A DNA stretch of 64,000 nucleotides from Paramecium sonneborni (GCA_905182985.1 CAJJDN010000014.1:62001-126000), one strand, 5' to 3'. Positions 1 through 13,260 are shown, counted from the stretch's first letter. Notes: a model not told the origin generated them from the sequence alone. Program-made: numbers and translations.

Positions 1-9
1 AAATTTATT

Positions 10-1648
10 ATGTTATCTTAATCAAGTTTAACTCCAACAACTTAAGCTAAGTTAGCTTTAGTAATATAAGCAATAGCACAAAATGAATTATTAAGTGAAA
101 AAAAGAAACAAAGATTGGCTTAAATACAAATGTTCAATCCTGAAGTTGGTATATAAGTATGTTAATATAAACAGCATTTCTAAGAATAGATTAAAGAAGA
201 ATTGGATTGTTAGGTCATTCTGATATCCTTGAATTTTTGTAGGATAATAAGGTTTCACATTCTTAGTTTGAAGCAGCTTACTTATTTAAGAAAATAGATT
301 GGGATAGAGATGGAAGAATAAAATTAGGAGAGTAATATAATAATCTAATTATAGTTTCATTTAATATATAATTACTAAAAGAAATTCTACTTTAAAAGAA
401 ATAGTAAAAGCTAGATAAACATATCCAATAGAAGTTGGAATGTTATTGCCAACAGAAATAGAAATGGGTTTAGCAGATGTATTTGCATAAGAGATTGAGA
501 ACTATAGAGTGATAAATGCAGCAAGATAGTCTTTGGTGAATTCGTTAGACTTTTCTACATTAGAAGCTTTTAAGACATTAGATTTATTTAATTAAGGTTA
601 TTTAACAAAGGAGACACTATCATTATTTATGTAAAGATAAAGTGCTCCTTTATTAAATGATGAGGTGATATCATTTTTTGATGCAGTAGATCTAGATTAA
701 GATGGGAAAATATCATATAGTGAGTTGGTAGAAGCAGTACATTTAATGGAGCCATTACCTTATAGAACAAATGTTATAAGAGATAATGAATTTGCAAAAG
801 CTGTTGAAAACAATAGATCTTTAGAAAGACTATAATTGTCTTAATATCCTTATTATTTTTATCCTTATTATCCATATTATTATCCTTACTATTATCCAAA
901 TTTAAGATTAGAAAATGTTAGACAAAGAGAAGACTCACTTGAGAGATTAAGAAAATCAAAACTCTAATAAATTTAGAGTGAAACTAGAATAATTTAATTA
1001 GAAAACTAAAAAAGATTGAGTTAAGAGAGATAAAGAAGTGCAGAGAGAGTTAGATAAATATAGGAAGAAAGTTTATTAAGATAAGCACAAATAGAAGAAT
1101 AAAATAGACTTAGAGAATTAGATAGATTGAGAGATGAAGATTTAAGAAGAAGTAGAGAAAGAATAAGATTAGTTGAAAATGAAGCAATATTAAGAAAACT
1201 TGAAATAGAAGAGAGAGCTAGAGAAATTGAAAGAGAAAATAGATTAATAGCATTAGAAAGAGAATAAAGAATTAGATAAGCAGAATTAGAAAGAGACATA
1301 GTAGAGAGTTAAGTTAATTTAAGAAACTTAGAAAGAAACAACAGTTTAGAAAGATTAAGATAATTAGAAGCGATTAGATAAAGAGAGATTGACTAATTAT
1401 AAACTAGCAATACTTTAGCATATTCTCCATATTATTCAACATACATATCTCATGTACCTTAATATGAAAGAGCTTTATAAAAATATCCATTTTCATTAAT
1501 AGATTCTATTAATGCATTTAAGTAAAGATTAATAATATATGTTAGCACAATAAAAAGATATTCCCCAACAAAAACTAATTCTCTTGTTTAATCAACTATT
1601 TATGAAAGTCCAAGCAAAATAAAGAAATAAGAATTTAAATAAAAATGA
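10..1648 (+). CDS. EF-hand protein with long coiled-coil tail
   Basis: Reading TGA as the only stop gives about 529 aa after removing two introns (149-174, 26 nt; 332-354, 23 nt). Two EF-hand loops are visible: DWDRDGRIKLGE near residue 90 and DLDQDGKISYSE near residue 220. A Tyr/Pro run (YPYYFYPYYPYYYPYYYP) follows, then a charged Arg/Glu/Gln-rich stretch of about 170 residues with heptad-like spacing, probably a coiled coil. The role is inferred as calcium-responsive and structural; no specific orthologue was recognised. The start is the first ATG of the open frame 9 bases into the window, so an upstream exon cannot be excluded. The tail is read from the strand opposite a spurious minus-strand ORF. 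Confidence 0.8.
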
Positions 1649-1769
1649 TTTGTCAAAATTATGTTTGAAATCATTAAATAAACTCTACCTCTAATTTTTA
1701 ATTCTAGATTTAATAAATAATACAATAATATAAGTTACTGAAGAATAATATCATAAAATCTAATCTAAA

Positions 1770-2867
1770 TCACTATTCACTTTTTAATCTCTTTTCTTTA
1801 CCTTCACTCCATTAACTTCCACATTATTATCCATTTTTATCAATAAAAACACCTTTATGTTATTTACCTTCTTTAAATTATCCAATATATTTAGATCCAT
1901 CTGCCCATCTAAATTCTCCTTCTCCATGTTTTAAATCATTATAATATTAACCTTCATATTCTCTTCCCTCAGGCCATATAAAATGTCCTTTACCATGCAT
2001 TTTTCCATCTTTAAAATGTCCTATATATCTTCTTCCATCAGTAAATACTAATTCACCAAAACCTGTTATTTAATCATTCTCAAATTATCCATTATAAATA
2101 TCTCCATTTGAGAATTTTGCAAATCCTCTTCCCCATTTCTTTCCTTCCTTAAATATTCCTTAAAATTCACTTCCATCATTCAAAACTTCTTTTCCATAGC
2201 CATGCTACTCTTAATATTTATTATAACCTTTTAATCTTGCAACCATTCTCCTTCATATTATGAACCATCAAACTCATAAAATGTCCCAAAACCATTTGCA
2301 GAATTATTTTTCCATTCACCTTCATATGCATCACCATTTGAATGAATCATCCTTCCTCTTCCATTTGCTTAATCAAATTTCCAATATCCTTCATAAATTG
2401 CACCATCTGCAAAATATTATTTCCCTCTTCCATGTCTTAATCTTTATAACCACTAACCAACATAAATATTTCCTTAGTTTCTTCTATGTTCCTATCAAAA
2501 TTAAATTATTATTTACATGTGCTACAAAAAATCTACACTAATTAAATTCTTAAGGCTATTTCTTCTCAAACTTAAATTTACCCAACTTATTATATGTTAT
2601 CTAAACATTCTATTCCATAGACTTTGGCTCCTTACTTTATATCCATGCATCACCTGGTTTTTCTCTTTCAGCCTCCTCTTTCATCTATGCAGCTACTTTT
2701 TTAGCTTTTTTCTTTCTAATTGATTTTTAGATTGTTATAATTTCTTCCTCATGCTCTTCAAAGTTTATTTATTATGAAACCAATGCAGGTACTTTTTCAG
2801 GCTCAAATTATTAAAATTCAACATTCTATATCACTGTTCCTGGCTATTATGAACAACAAATTCCCAT
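1770..2867 (-). CDS. MORN-repeat protein with acylation-type N-terminus
   Basis: About 345 aa after splicing introns at 2492-2525 (34 nt) and 2205-2227 (23 nt). The N-terminus MGICCSQ fits N-myristoylation (Gly2, Ser6) with neighbouring Cys residues for palmitoylation, so membrane attachment is likely. After a charged linker come about nine MORN repeats in tandem, for example YEGEWKNNSANGFGTFYEFD and YIGHFKDGKMHGKGHFIWPE. MORN repeats bind membranes or act as scaffolds and are abundant in ciliate cortical proteins. No kinase or other catalytic domain follows; the protein ends shortly after the last repeat. The second intron is supported because removing it joins QDQK to HGYGKEV inside one repeat. 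Confidence 0.85.
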
Positions 2868-3034
2868 TAAATAATTATTTTATTTTATAAAAGTTATTAA
2901 AAAATTGTAAATTATACTTCGTTATTCAAAATTTAACATAATGTTAAGTCTCAAACTTTTATTATTATCTTATAAAATATATTCTATTATTTATAAAAGA
3001 AGCAGTTCAAATTATATAAAATATAGACTCAAAA

Positions 3035-4515
3035 TCATATTATAATATTTAATTTTAAAGCATTTTTTCTTTAATTAAAATGACTTGTCTTTAAAATATT
3101 ACCTAATTAATTAGAGATGAGACGATCTGATTAAGGACTAACAGAATGTGTTTTATCTGTAGATGTTGGAGAATCTCCATGAATTGGAGGAAGTTTCAAC
3201 ATATTTAATGACTATTCTAATTTCTCTCTTTATGATAATCTTGGCTCATAATTGCTTGTTCTTCTTGCCAAACTAAATGCTACTTATTAAGATGTTAACA
3301 ATTTAGATTTTCGAGGCTTATAAGGCACACGAAAAACTTCAAATTCTAATATATTTTCGCAACTTAATGTATCAATTTCTTTTTAATATTTTTCAGAAAA
3401 TATCATCTCAAAAAATCGCTGCAATGGAGCTGACAATTCCATATATTCAATATTAGAAATATTTTCAAAGTTTTTCATTAGTAATTCATTAACTAATTAA
3501 TTTTCTTGGTATAACTTTTTTGTGAACATACTTAAATTTATTATACTTAAAGAATATATATCCTTTTTCTTATAAAATTTTAGAACTCCTTCTTATTCTT
3601 AAGAGGTCATAAAATTTTAACTCCTTCTTCTTTAAGGAATTTAAACAGCTTTACCAAAATTAATTATGCAAGCAGATTTTAAATCCATAGGATCTTTAAG
3701 TAAAATATTATCACATTAGATATTTGTATGATAAATATCTAATTTATGTAAATAGTTTAAAGAATTAAAAAGTGATTACATCATATTTATCTTCTCCTAA
3801 TCTATAAAATTCGAATTAGGTATTTATTTTTTTATTGGTCCTCCTTCTAACAATTCTGTAACTAAATATATATTTTATTCTCCTTCAAAAATTTCATACA
3901 ATTTTAATAAACCCTTATCATTTAACTACCTCAAAATATTAATTTCATTCATAAATAACTCCTTCTCATAATTAGTACTTTTATTTAGGGTTTATTTATC
4001 ATAAATCTTAACAGCATATTCCTATCCACTAATACTATGTTGTACTTTATAAACCTAATTTTATTAAACATTTTACAGAAGATAAATTTCCATTTCCTAA
4101 CTTCGTCAATATTTTATACTTTGATTAAAAATCAGATTGAATCATATATATCTTAAGTTTATTCAAAAAATCGAGATAAATCCCAAAAAAATCTGCATAT
4201 TATCCATTTTTGCTGAGTCTAAAACCAAATTATTTATTTTTTTAGTTCATTACACCTCTTAAACAACAATTTTCAATATCGATATATTTATCCTATTTCA
4301 GATTTTAACTATACATATGCTTCATCACTGATTTTAAGAATGGTATCTGCCATTTAAATTGTTACCATACTTTCCTTTTTTTGATATACCATTTAAAAAA
4401 TTCCTTAGTCTAGAAACTGAAGATTATTGTTTCTTACAGTAGTAAATAATTTATTTCCGTCATTAAAAAATGACACTTTTGATTTATCAGCTAATGAACT
4501 AGTAGTTTTTTTCAT
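3035..4515 (-). CDS. PH-like domain pseudokinase (HRD to HTN, DFG to NFG)
   Basis: About 470 aa with three introns of 21-22 nt. Residues about 60-110 form a PH-like module (FGFRLSKNGQYADFFG, then DFLNKL). A protein kinase fold follows: glycine loop GNGN, VAIK lysine kept in YAVKIYDK, and a hinge in LVTELLEGG. The catalytic loop reads YHTNIQCDNIL where active kinases have HRDIKPENIL, so the HRD arginine and aspartate are lost. The magnesium motif reads NFG instead of DFG. The activation segment and APE motif are shortened. The frame stays open, so this looks like a selected pseudokinase and not junk. It belongs to the same family as the genes at 29.0, 41.8 and 43.6 kb, and shares an intron position after the glycine loop with the 41.8 kb gene. 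Confidence 0.8.
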
Positions 4516-5216
4516 TAAAAATATAAATCAAAAGTTTTCATTATCATAAAAAATAAGCTTGTTTAGAACTTGTTTAATTTTATGAATATTAGAAAATAAA
4601 AAATATATATTGAAACAGCAAAAAAATTTTTGATAGTTTTTTAAGTTATTTTAGCATAGCATATAAATTACAATCGTTAATATAATTTTATTACCAAATT
4701 AATACTGCAATACCGAACTATTATTATTATTCCTTGACGATAATCTGAATATATATAATTTTTTAACAAAATTAGTATTTATCAAAATCAAGAAATTCAA
4801 ATAGAATGTTAACATTTAAATTGATTGATAATCTAGTCTTTTTAATAAATAAAGTTTATAAATTTAATTAAATTTTATTTTTTGATGTCTCCTTAACTTA
4901 GATTTCATAAAAAATAACAATTTTCTTAATCTTCCTAAGTTCTCATCTATAACCCAAGTCTAATTTGCATTTCAACAATTTTGTCGTAAATTTTTATAAA
5001 TGATTTTCTATAAATTTTACTATTTTTTAATTAAAAATAATTATATTACAAGGTTATTCAATTTTTTCCTAAATTTCTAATAATATTGAATAATAAAATA
5101 TGATAATTATTATTCAATATAAGAGATCGTCTTGCAAATAGGCAAAGCATTTATCCTAAATAAAAATATGTAAATTTTAAAAATTTGAATCATTATAAAC
5201 AATATAAATTAAATGT
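4516..5216. other. AT-rich intergenic stretch with a hairpin
   Basis: No convincing reading frame was found on either strand. The only structure noted is an inverted repeat with 10-nt arms (5085-5094 and 5109-5118, ATTGAATAAT / ATTATTCAAT) near the 3' end of the downstream minus-strand kinase gene. Confidence 0.5.
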
Positions 5217-6678
5217 TCAATTAAATTAAAATATATTGGAAAATTGACTTCTATCTGTTAAAGGCCTTTAACTAGACGTCATTAATTTGGTTTATAATCT
5301 TGGAGTAGAGGAAACCAAATGATATTTTTTTGTTGATATTTATGATAATTATGGATTAGTATCATCAATATTAGTTTTTTTAGCAGAAGTTATTTATTAT
5401 GTATTTAAATGAGGAATGGTAGGTTTAATAACAGAATTATTTTAGGATGGAACTTAATTAATAGACTAATCAAAAGTATATCCATAAAAAAGTTCTTAAA
5501 TAGATTGTCTTCTCAACATAATTCCATTTTATTGAAATGTTTCACCATTTTCTTCATCTTTCATATTAGCAAATTTAGCATCAAAATTATCTTGATTACA
5601 CTAAGAATAGTTTATACTAATTTTTACATTAATTTGATAAGGAGATATAGCAGTTTTATTTAAGATGGCATTCCAATCAATATCTATAAACCAAGGATGA
5701 GATTGAACTTCTTCAGGACCATTAGATCCTAATCGATTGCTTGGTTTTCTTTGCAAAGTTCTATTAATAAAATCAGCAGATTCTTCTGACCATCCAATTG
5801 GAATTTAATCTGATTTAACTAAAACTTATTTAGCTAAAATTGAATCTCTAATTTCTTTTCTAGTTTTGCCAATATATGGTCTCTACATAGAATTAAAAAC
5901 AGTTACTTTTCCTATCATACATTCATAAGCAATTACTCCAACTGCAAAATAATCTGATGCTACTCCATGAATTTATCTACACATGACTTCTGGAGCCATA
6001 TAACCTGGAGTTCCGCTTGTATCATTTTCATTATCAGGTTTCCAGATTCTGGCTACACCTAGATCTGTTAAATTTAAATAACCTAATTTAAATTTAGATT
6101 TATAACCATTTCTATCAAAAACTAAATTCTCTGGTTTAATATCTCTATGTAAAATTGTATTTGTATGCAAATAATCTAATGCTATTAAGATACAAACTAT
6201 AAAGAACTCTTAAAATAATTTAATAATTAAGAAATACTTGTTTGTTTTTCAGTAAATCGTTTCTAATTACATAAATGGTATCTTAAATCTCCTCCTTACA
6301 TCAAATCCATAACTAAATATAAATTTTCTCTATCCTAAAATGATGCATGCATGTTAACTAAAAATCTAATTATATTATATTAATTACGAATGTCTTAAAT
6401 TACTTAATAAATATTTTTCATTCATTACAGAACTGATACTCTTTTTATTTATAATTCTAAATGATTAAATAATAGTTACTTGCATTTACTCATTTCTTTT
6501 ATTGCATATTATTATTTTGTCTTTTTGTTCTCAGCTTTCCAAACTTTCCCAAATCCACCTCTTCCAATAACAAAAAGCATTTTAAAATCACTTTTACAAA
6601 CTATTAAATATAATGTTAGATTTAATTACATGAAACATCATCAAAATTTACATCTTTGCTGTTATTACAATTTCCCAT
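5217..6678 (-). CDS. AGC-family protein kinase, YANK/STK32-like
   Basis: About 427 aa after splicing seven tiny introns. Order of motifs: MGNCNNS (myristoylation type), GRGGFGKV glycine loop, YAIKEM lysine, SFLVNMHASFQD and LYLVMDLMQGGDLRYHL typical of the YANK/STK32 branch, HRDIKPENLVF catalytic loop, DLG magnesium motif, GTPGYMAPEV, then RPYIGKTRKEIRD and a C-terminal LFYGYTF resembling the AGC hydrophobic motif. All catalytic residues are present. It should phosphorylate Ser/Thr at a membrane; the substrate is unknown. Three introns (24, 24 and 27 nt) are multiples of three without an in-frame TGA, one just before the DLG motif. The 5' half is repeated at 7147-7872 through the assembly artefact. 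Confidence 0.88.
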
Positions 6679-6716
6679 TGAAAATTTAATATATATTAAT
6701 AAATAATAATATAGAA

Positions 6717-7145
6717 TCAAGGTGACTATAGTGATGATAAATCTGCATCTTCTTCTTTAATTACATTAGCTTATATTTCTTAGTTCATATTCACTAAATA
6801 TTAAGCAAATGTCCTTGGGGATATATCCTTTAAGGCTTCCTATTTTAATTGTTCTAATGTAAAACTTTATTATCTAACTTTTTCAAAGTTTTTAGCCATA
6901 TCAAACATATAACTAAATATTTGGATTATGATAATACAATTCTAAACGCTTAGTTTCATCAATAAATTTTTTTTAAGTTTCTTTAAGTGTGTTTTTTGGA
7001 TTAGATTTCTAACTAGGGTCCTACTCATTAAAAAAGTCTGATCCTATTTTTGTTAGACTTATAATTATACCCTTCATTGCAGATTCCATGATTTTTTTTA
7101 AATCATTTGGTATAGCATGGTCCATCAAAGTGTTGAAGAAAGAAT
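6717..7145 (-). pseudogene. Duplicate 3' end of the bZIP gene (assembly copy)
   Basis: Identical to 7911-8339 and stops at the N at 7146. It carries the last part of the bZIP protein including the terminal DLSSLQSP. It lies 38 bp upstream of the kinase start, which shows the true order: bZIP followed by kinase on the minus strand. Not an independent gene. Confidence 0.85.
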
Positions 7146-7146
7146 N

Positions 7147-7872
7147 TCTGATGCTACTCCATGAATTTATCTACACATGACTTCTGGAGCCATATAACCT
7201 GGAGTTCCGCTTGTATCATTTTCATTATCAGGTTTCCAGATTCTGGCTACACCTAGATCTGTTAAATTTAAATAACCTAATTTAAATTTAGATTTATAAC
7301 CATTTCTATCAAAAACTAAATTCTCTGGTTTAATATCTCTATGTAAAATTGTATTTGTATGCAAATAATCTAATGCTATTAAGATACAAACTATAAAGAA
7401 CTCTTAAAATAATTTAATAATTAAGAAATACTTGTTTGTTTTTCAGTAAATCGTTTCTAATTACATAAATGGTATCTTAAATCTCCTCCTTACATCAAAT
7501 CCATAACTAAATATAAATTTTCTCTATCCTAAAATGATGCATGCATGTTAACTAAAAATCTAATTATATTATATTAATTACGAATGTCTTAAATTACTTA
7601 ATAAATATTTTTCATTCATTACAGAACTGATACTCTTTTTATTTATAATTCTAAATGATTAAATAATAGTTACTTGCATTTACTCATTTCTTTTATTGCA
7701 TATTATTATTTTGTCTTTTTGTTCTCAGCTTTCCAAACTTTCCCAAATCCACCTCTTCCAATAACAAAAAGCATTTTAAAATCACTTTTACAAACTATTA
7801 AATATAATGTTAGATTTAATTACATGAAACATCATCAAAATTTACATCTTTGCTGTTATTACAATTTCCCAT
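7147..7872 (-). pseudogene. Duplicate 5' half of the AGC kinase (assembly copy)
   Basis: Identical to 5953-6678. It contains the kinase start, glycine loop, catalytic loop and DLG motif, then runs into the N at 7146. Not an independent gene. Confidence 0.85.
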
Positions 7873-7910
7873 TGAAAATTTAATATATATTAATAAATAA
7901 TAATATAGAA

Positions 7911-9062
7911 TCAAGGTGACTATAGTGATGATAAATCTGCATCTTCTTCTTTAATTACATTAGCTTATATTTCTTAGTTCATATTCACTAAATATTAAGC
8001 AAATGTCCTTGGGGATATATCCTTTAAGGCTTCCTATTTTAATTGTTCTAATGTAAAACTTTATTATCTAACTTTTTCAAAGTTTTTAGCCATATCAAAC
8101 ATATAACTAAATATTTGGATTATGATAATACAATTCTAAACGCTTAGTTTCATCAATAAATTTTTTTTAAGTTTCTTTAAGTGTGTTTTTTGGATTAGAT
8201 TTCTAACTAGGGTCCTACTCATTAAAAAAGTCTGATCCTATTTTTGTTAGACTTATAATTATACCCTTCATTGCAGATTCCATGATTTTTTTTAAATCAT
8301 TTGGTATAGCATGGTCCATCAAAGTGTTGAAGAAAGAATTACACAATTCTATCCTTCTTATTGACTGAACTCCAAATTCTTAATCTAATACTTTAAGTTG
8401 AGCTTAACAAGGAGAATGTTTTAGATTTAATAACTAATTTTAATAGTTCATATGGAACTCTTTAATCTAAAAAATGTGATTATATTTTAAAAATACCATT
8501 GATGGAATTTTAGCACAGTAGTTAATGTAATTGTTTTAGTTTGCTATTGTTGCTTAAAGTCTTAACATCTCCTATGTCAATTCTTCAACCTTATTTTCAA
8601 GAAGTTCAATATATATCTTCTTTCTTTTTCTTGAATCTCTTGCAGATTGTCTATTTCGAGCCAATTTTAATTAATGTGTATTTGCCCCATAAGGCTCTTC
8701 AGAAGAATCTCCTGTTTACTTCATTTTTCTTTTCCATTTCTCTCCATTTCTCTTTGTACTAGCAATATAAATTAAAGTCATTACTGCTTTGGAGTGATTT
8801 CAGTATCAATTAATTGAGTTATTTTGCTAAGATAAATGCTTTTAGATTAGTTGACATTGAAAAGCTCCTTGTTCTAACATATTATTTCTTCTTCTTTTTT
8901 TATTTTCTTTTAAGGAAAAACCGTATTGAGATATTCAAATGTTGGAAGAAAGGGATTCTATTCTTCAAAACCAAATAACCACTTCTCATGAAATACATCC
9001 TATTCATGTATATTTTAAGGTGTTAAGCTATAAATTGAATTTTGAGAGGGGAGAGTTAGCAT
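7911..9062 (-). CDS. bZIP transcription factor
   Basis: About 356 aa with three introns (26, 30 and 25 nt). Residues about 126-140 read ARNRQSARDSRKRKK, a canonical bZIP basic region (N-x7-R spacing). It runs straight into a leucine zipper, ELLENKVEELTQEMLRLQAT. The C-terminal half (about 190 residues) is helical without a recognised domain. It should act in the nucleus as a dimer binding a short palindrome. ATG at 9062 was chosen because the frame is open from there through the basic region. The 30-nt intron is a multiple of three without TGA. The 3' 429 bp are repeated at 6717-7145. Confidence 0.85.
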
Positions 9063-10399
9063 TTAAGTGTTTTAAATAAATATTTATGACGCTATCGAAT
9101 TACTCCATGACGAGATTTAAGACAAAAATTTGTTGAAACACTAAATACAACACATACACTCTAATAAAATTTTAAATATTGATGTCTACAACTAAATCAT
9201 ACATTTTACAATTATTGGAAAGTTGCATAATCTAAGCAGTGTATTACGTCAGAACTTATATTCTTCTAATTATTATAATATAAGAGAAATAAAATTGTAT
9301 AAATTTACACAACCAGAACCAGATCTTACGAATATTATTTCAATTAATAAGAATAAAGATGATCATCCATTAAATATATAAGATAATTAAATACAAAAGC
9401 TTATGATTTTCATTTTCAATTTTATTAATATATATATATATTATATAATGATTTTAGAATAAGCTGTATAAATATATTAAGATATAAGTTATGTGATGAG
9501 AATGAGTACACAAGATTAGAAAAAATAAGAATAGGGTGTAAATATATATCATCCCAAATGCCATTTATGACATCTTTTAATGATCCATAAACCATAAAAT
9601 AGTGTAATAATTTTGGGGTGATTTTAAGTAATTTGCTGTTATCCTTTTTCAAAGAATAATGTTGAACTGCTTGTTTCTGCTCTTTTTGACCGTTTTAAGG
9701 ATTTAGACTTTTTTAATTCATTTTACAAAGCTATGAATGAAATTTCAGAGTTCCCAGAACAAAAAGTAGTCCTTAGCAATGTTAGAAGTATAAAATAATC
9801 TTCAAGAAAATCATTATTTAGGTATTATATTTAATTAAATATTGTAGGAGAGCAGCAAATTCAACTGTTTAATATTCAAAATAATTATTAGAGAGTCTTG
9901 TGTATGTTAAGAAATTTGCATCTCAATATTTATTTTAGCTTTTTTAACTTGGATCTGATTTGGAAATTAATTTAGAAGAACAAGCAAATATATTTTTGAA
10001 ATTCTTAAAGAACACAAGAGAAGAGAGTTTTATAACAGAAATAATTGATGTCTTTTAAAACATAAAACAAAATATATTCAGAAATTCTTTATGGTCAATA
10101 GGCTTAGAAGATTAAATTGAATAGTGTAATTTAGATATGAAAAGAATTTAGACTTTTATACGATATAGCATCCTCCAACAGTAACAAAAATAGAAACACC
10201 ATTAAGTAATATAGATTCAGAGACTGAATAATCAGAAATAGATATGCATGAAGTTATTGAAGATTGGATATGTTAAGATGAAGAAGGTTACATCAAACAA
10301 TAAATAGAGTACTTTAGAAATGATGTTTATTTTGAATTCATCATGAAATTAATATTCGACCCTCTGAATTCATAACCTATACCCTAATGGGTAATATGA
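9063..10399 (+). CDS. Unrecognised helical protein, start uncertain
   Basis: A plus-strand gene divergent from the bZIP gene. Coding stretches visible in order: IIHFTIIGKLHNLSSVLRQN, LRYKLCDENEYTRLEKIRIG, NNVELLVSALFDRFKDLDFF, QYLFQLFQLGSDLEINLEEQ and a C-terminus near FIMKLIFDPLNSQPIPQWVI before TGA at 10397-10399. The frame changes between stretches and must be joined by introns, of which one of about 26 nt near 9822-9847 is clear. No ATG was found for the first exon, so the true start may lie further upstream or in a small unseen exon. The composition suggests an alpha-solenoid. No family is assigned. Confidence 0.5.
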
Positions 10400-10431
10400 T
10401 TATTTAAACTATATAGTTTTCAACTCTTAAA

Positions 10432-12856
10432 ATGGATAATCAGGAATTAGATGATTATAGAATTTGGAAATCTGAAACATAAAAATTAGAATAAGTTTAC
10501 AATTAAAGATCAAAAAAAGTTCTAAAGATTATTACTAATGATAAGAATTTCGCTATTATCACTAAATAAGTACCTTAATTATTGATGAAAATATGTAAAT
10601 CTTATTTCTAATTAGTTTACATGATTTATGAATCCTTAGGAGATTAAGAGAGAATAGTGAATCTTTAACATTTAGGACATTTAATTGATTATTTATTTTT
10701 GTAAAGTCCTAAATCGTGTCTCTATTATGTAGTAGATTTAAATTTGCTCTTTGCTTTTTCTTAATACATTTATAATCCTATTATATTAAGTATTTGTGAA
10801 AGTAATTATTTTATATTTAAGAGAAATGATGAACATGATTGAAGATGAATATTAATTAGGAATGCATGTTTAAGAATAACTTTGGCTATATATTCAATCT
10901 TCATAATTATTTGATTTTCTTACTCTGATAATGATAAATTAAAAAGTAGATAGATCTAAATAAGAAAGATCTTATAAATCTGAATAAGCAGTATATAACA
11001 TTATATTATTTTAGTATTATGTTATTCCTTTATTGAAAGCATAAACTAATTTCGATAAATTACCTATTATTTCGGAATAAAATTTAAATGAGAAAAAATA
11101 CTTAACCGAACTTTTAGGTTAAATTACACCAGGAAAATCACCAAATGATTTTTATGGAATGACTAAAAATAATTGGCATTTGTATGATGATATTTAAGAA
11201 AATATTTCAAGTTAAGAATTTAAGTTTAAAGATTTAGATAATTTATATGAATTTGTTAAATAAAGAAATTAAAATCATTCTAAATTTTAATATAATTCTG
11301 AAGATTTAAAATTAAAAAGATAAAAAACTATAGTTTTAACTCAACATAATTCAGTGAGTCCATAAAATAAAGGATTAGGTGGTAAAAAATTAAGTGCTCT
11401 AGATATTGAAAAATTCGAAACAAAATCTACACTTAATAAAAATAATAAAGTATTACCTCGATTGAGTTCAGCATCAAAATAGAATAAATGGATTAATGTT
11501 AATTAATAAAAAAATTATCTCAGATAAGGAACTCTTCAAAAACAGCAATTACTTATGAATACATCAACAAGATTAAGAACTTTTGGATCTGATAAATCGG
11601 ATTTTAGTTCAAATGATGGATTTTCTAGTAGCCGTTTAAAAACAATTTATCCCAGTTTTAAAATGTAATAAGAAACTAAATTTGAGAAAGATTTATAATA
11701 AATTCATAAAAATGAATCAACAGCATCATCTTGTGCATAATTAATTAAGGGATTGATTCAATCAGCATTTCATTATAGCTGGAAAAAAATTAATACATTA
11801 GGATTGTGTAAATAATAGTATAAATTAAATACAGATTTAATATTTTGTTCAATCATTACAAAAAATAATTTAGAAAGATTATTTCAAATTTATCTATCTC
11901 ATCTCCATTGTTCAAATGATGGAGTATTATCTAGTGCAGATGAATGTGGAATGATTATTAATGAAATCTATTCCAATTATCCAAGACTAAAATAATCTAA
12001 TTTGATTGTAGAAAGTTTAAAAATATGTTTTATTAGTGTTGTTGACTTTTTATGCAAATCTGTTGTAAAACTAAATAAACAATAAAATAAAATGGGTCAT
12101 TAATAATTAAATTTCAAATAATTTATTATAAGTGATACAATTTTATATGGATTTTATATGTTTGAACAGAATAAATCTTAAATTTAATAGAAAAATCCTT
12201 ATTTATATTTAAATGAGACTGTATTGCATATTTTAGTGATTTGGTATTTCGATTATATTCAATAGAATATTCAATAGTAATAGTTTATCAATTTATTTAT
12301 CTTAATAATGACTAGAGCTCCATAACATATAATAATGCACTTAATTTTCAAATTGGGATTTATTACTTCTCTATATAATTTTCACTCAAAATATAGTAGA
12401 AATGGCATAATATGTTCAAATGGAGTAGAATCATTTTATTTACACTTGACTTTTATAATTCATATAATAAATGATTCTATACACAATAGAAATCTTTCTG
12501 TTGTTTAAGTAAGTTTAAATTAGTTATAATCATGGTAATCTTTACTATAAATACTTCCAGATCCAACCAGTAAAGCAGTTATGATTTTAAATTAGAGAAT
12601 GAAATGCTCAACAATATATATTCCTACTCGAATTACTCTAAACCAATTTCATAGTATAAAATCTATGGATGTAGAATCGATAAAAGTTCCAAAGAAAATT
12701 ATTTTAGATTCAATTAAATAGAAGTAAATAGTCGTATTAATTAGATTAAATGTGCCAAACAATCTTGCTGATAAAAAGAAAGGCGAAAAGTTTCTAAATT
12801 AAGTTAGAGAAAAAGTTGAACAACAAAAAAAAGAACATTAAGCAAAGGCTAAATGA
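10432..12856 (+). CDS. Large conserved-looking protein of unknown function
   Basis: About 800 aa starting MDNQELDDYRIWKSETQKLE and ending KEHQAKAK, with one intron near 10802-10823. The N-terminal 130 residues and the C-terminal 350 residues look folded and helical. The middle (about 250-450) is rich in Ser, Asn, Gln and Lys and probably disordered. No known domain was recognised. It starts 33 bp after the preceding gene on the same strand. Its last 379 bp are repeated at 13619-13997 because of the gap at 13555. Confidence 0.75.
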
Positions 12857-13260
12857 GTTAATATTATATATATTAAATTTATATTATACTTTAATATACT
12901 CTAATATAAATTAAATTATTGAGATAAAATTTTAAAATCTTGAATTCTTAATTGTTTGCATAAAAGTTTAAGTCAGAATAAAAGATGTAAAGCTTGATCA
13001 AACTAATAACTTTAAAATTGTGAATATTCAAAGTAATATTTGTATCATTATTTATTATAAATTTTTATAAAGTATAGAATGATATTTTAATACAGATCTT
13101 GATGAATTATTCAAGTATTTAAATTTCTCATTCTAAATTAATTATAGATAATGAATCAATTTTTATTGATTATTGAATAATCTTTATACAAATTGTAGTA
13201 TATTAAGAATTTGATTTTATTAAATAAAATATTTATAGTTATTAGATAAATATATTAAAG

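Larger units (their letters stand above)
5953..8339. repeat. Direct repeat of 1193 bp around a single N (7146)
   Basis: 5953-7145 and 7147-8339 read identically where compared, at an offset of 1194, with one N between them. Each copy carries the 5' half of the AGC kinase and the 3' end of the bZIP gene. This is the pattern expected when two overlapping contigs are joined across a nominal gap without merging. It is not treated as a real tandem duplication. Confidence 0.9.

Noticed and set aside
1021..1299. Minus-strand frame rich in Leu and Ser
   Set aside because: It is the antisense of the Arg/Glu/Gln coiled coil of the plus-strand EF-hand gene; the plus strand reads better and has introns and EF-hands.
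6480..7883. Plus-strand frames encoding MHLLISFIAYYYF.. found twice
   Set aside because: They are antisense to the AGC kinase 5' exons, and the second copy is the assembly repeat.
5953..8339. Real tandem duplication of kinase and bZIP genes
   Set aside because: The repeat ends coincide exactly with the N and the same pattern occurs at five other gaps, so a joining fault is far more likely.
9425..9652. Minus-strand frame MKKDNSKLLKITPKLL..
   Set aside because: The plus strand over the same bases carries a better coding stretch (LRYKLCDENEYTRLEKIRIG) that continues into neighbouring exons.
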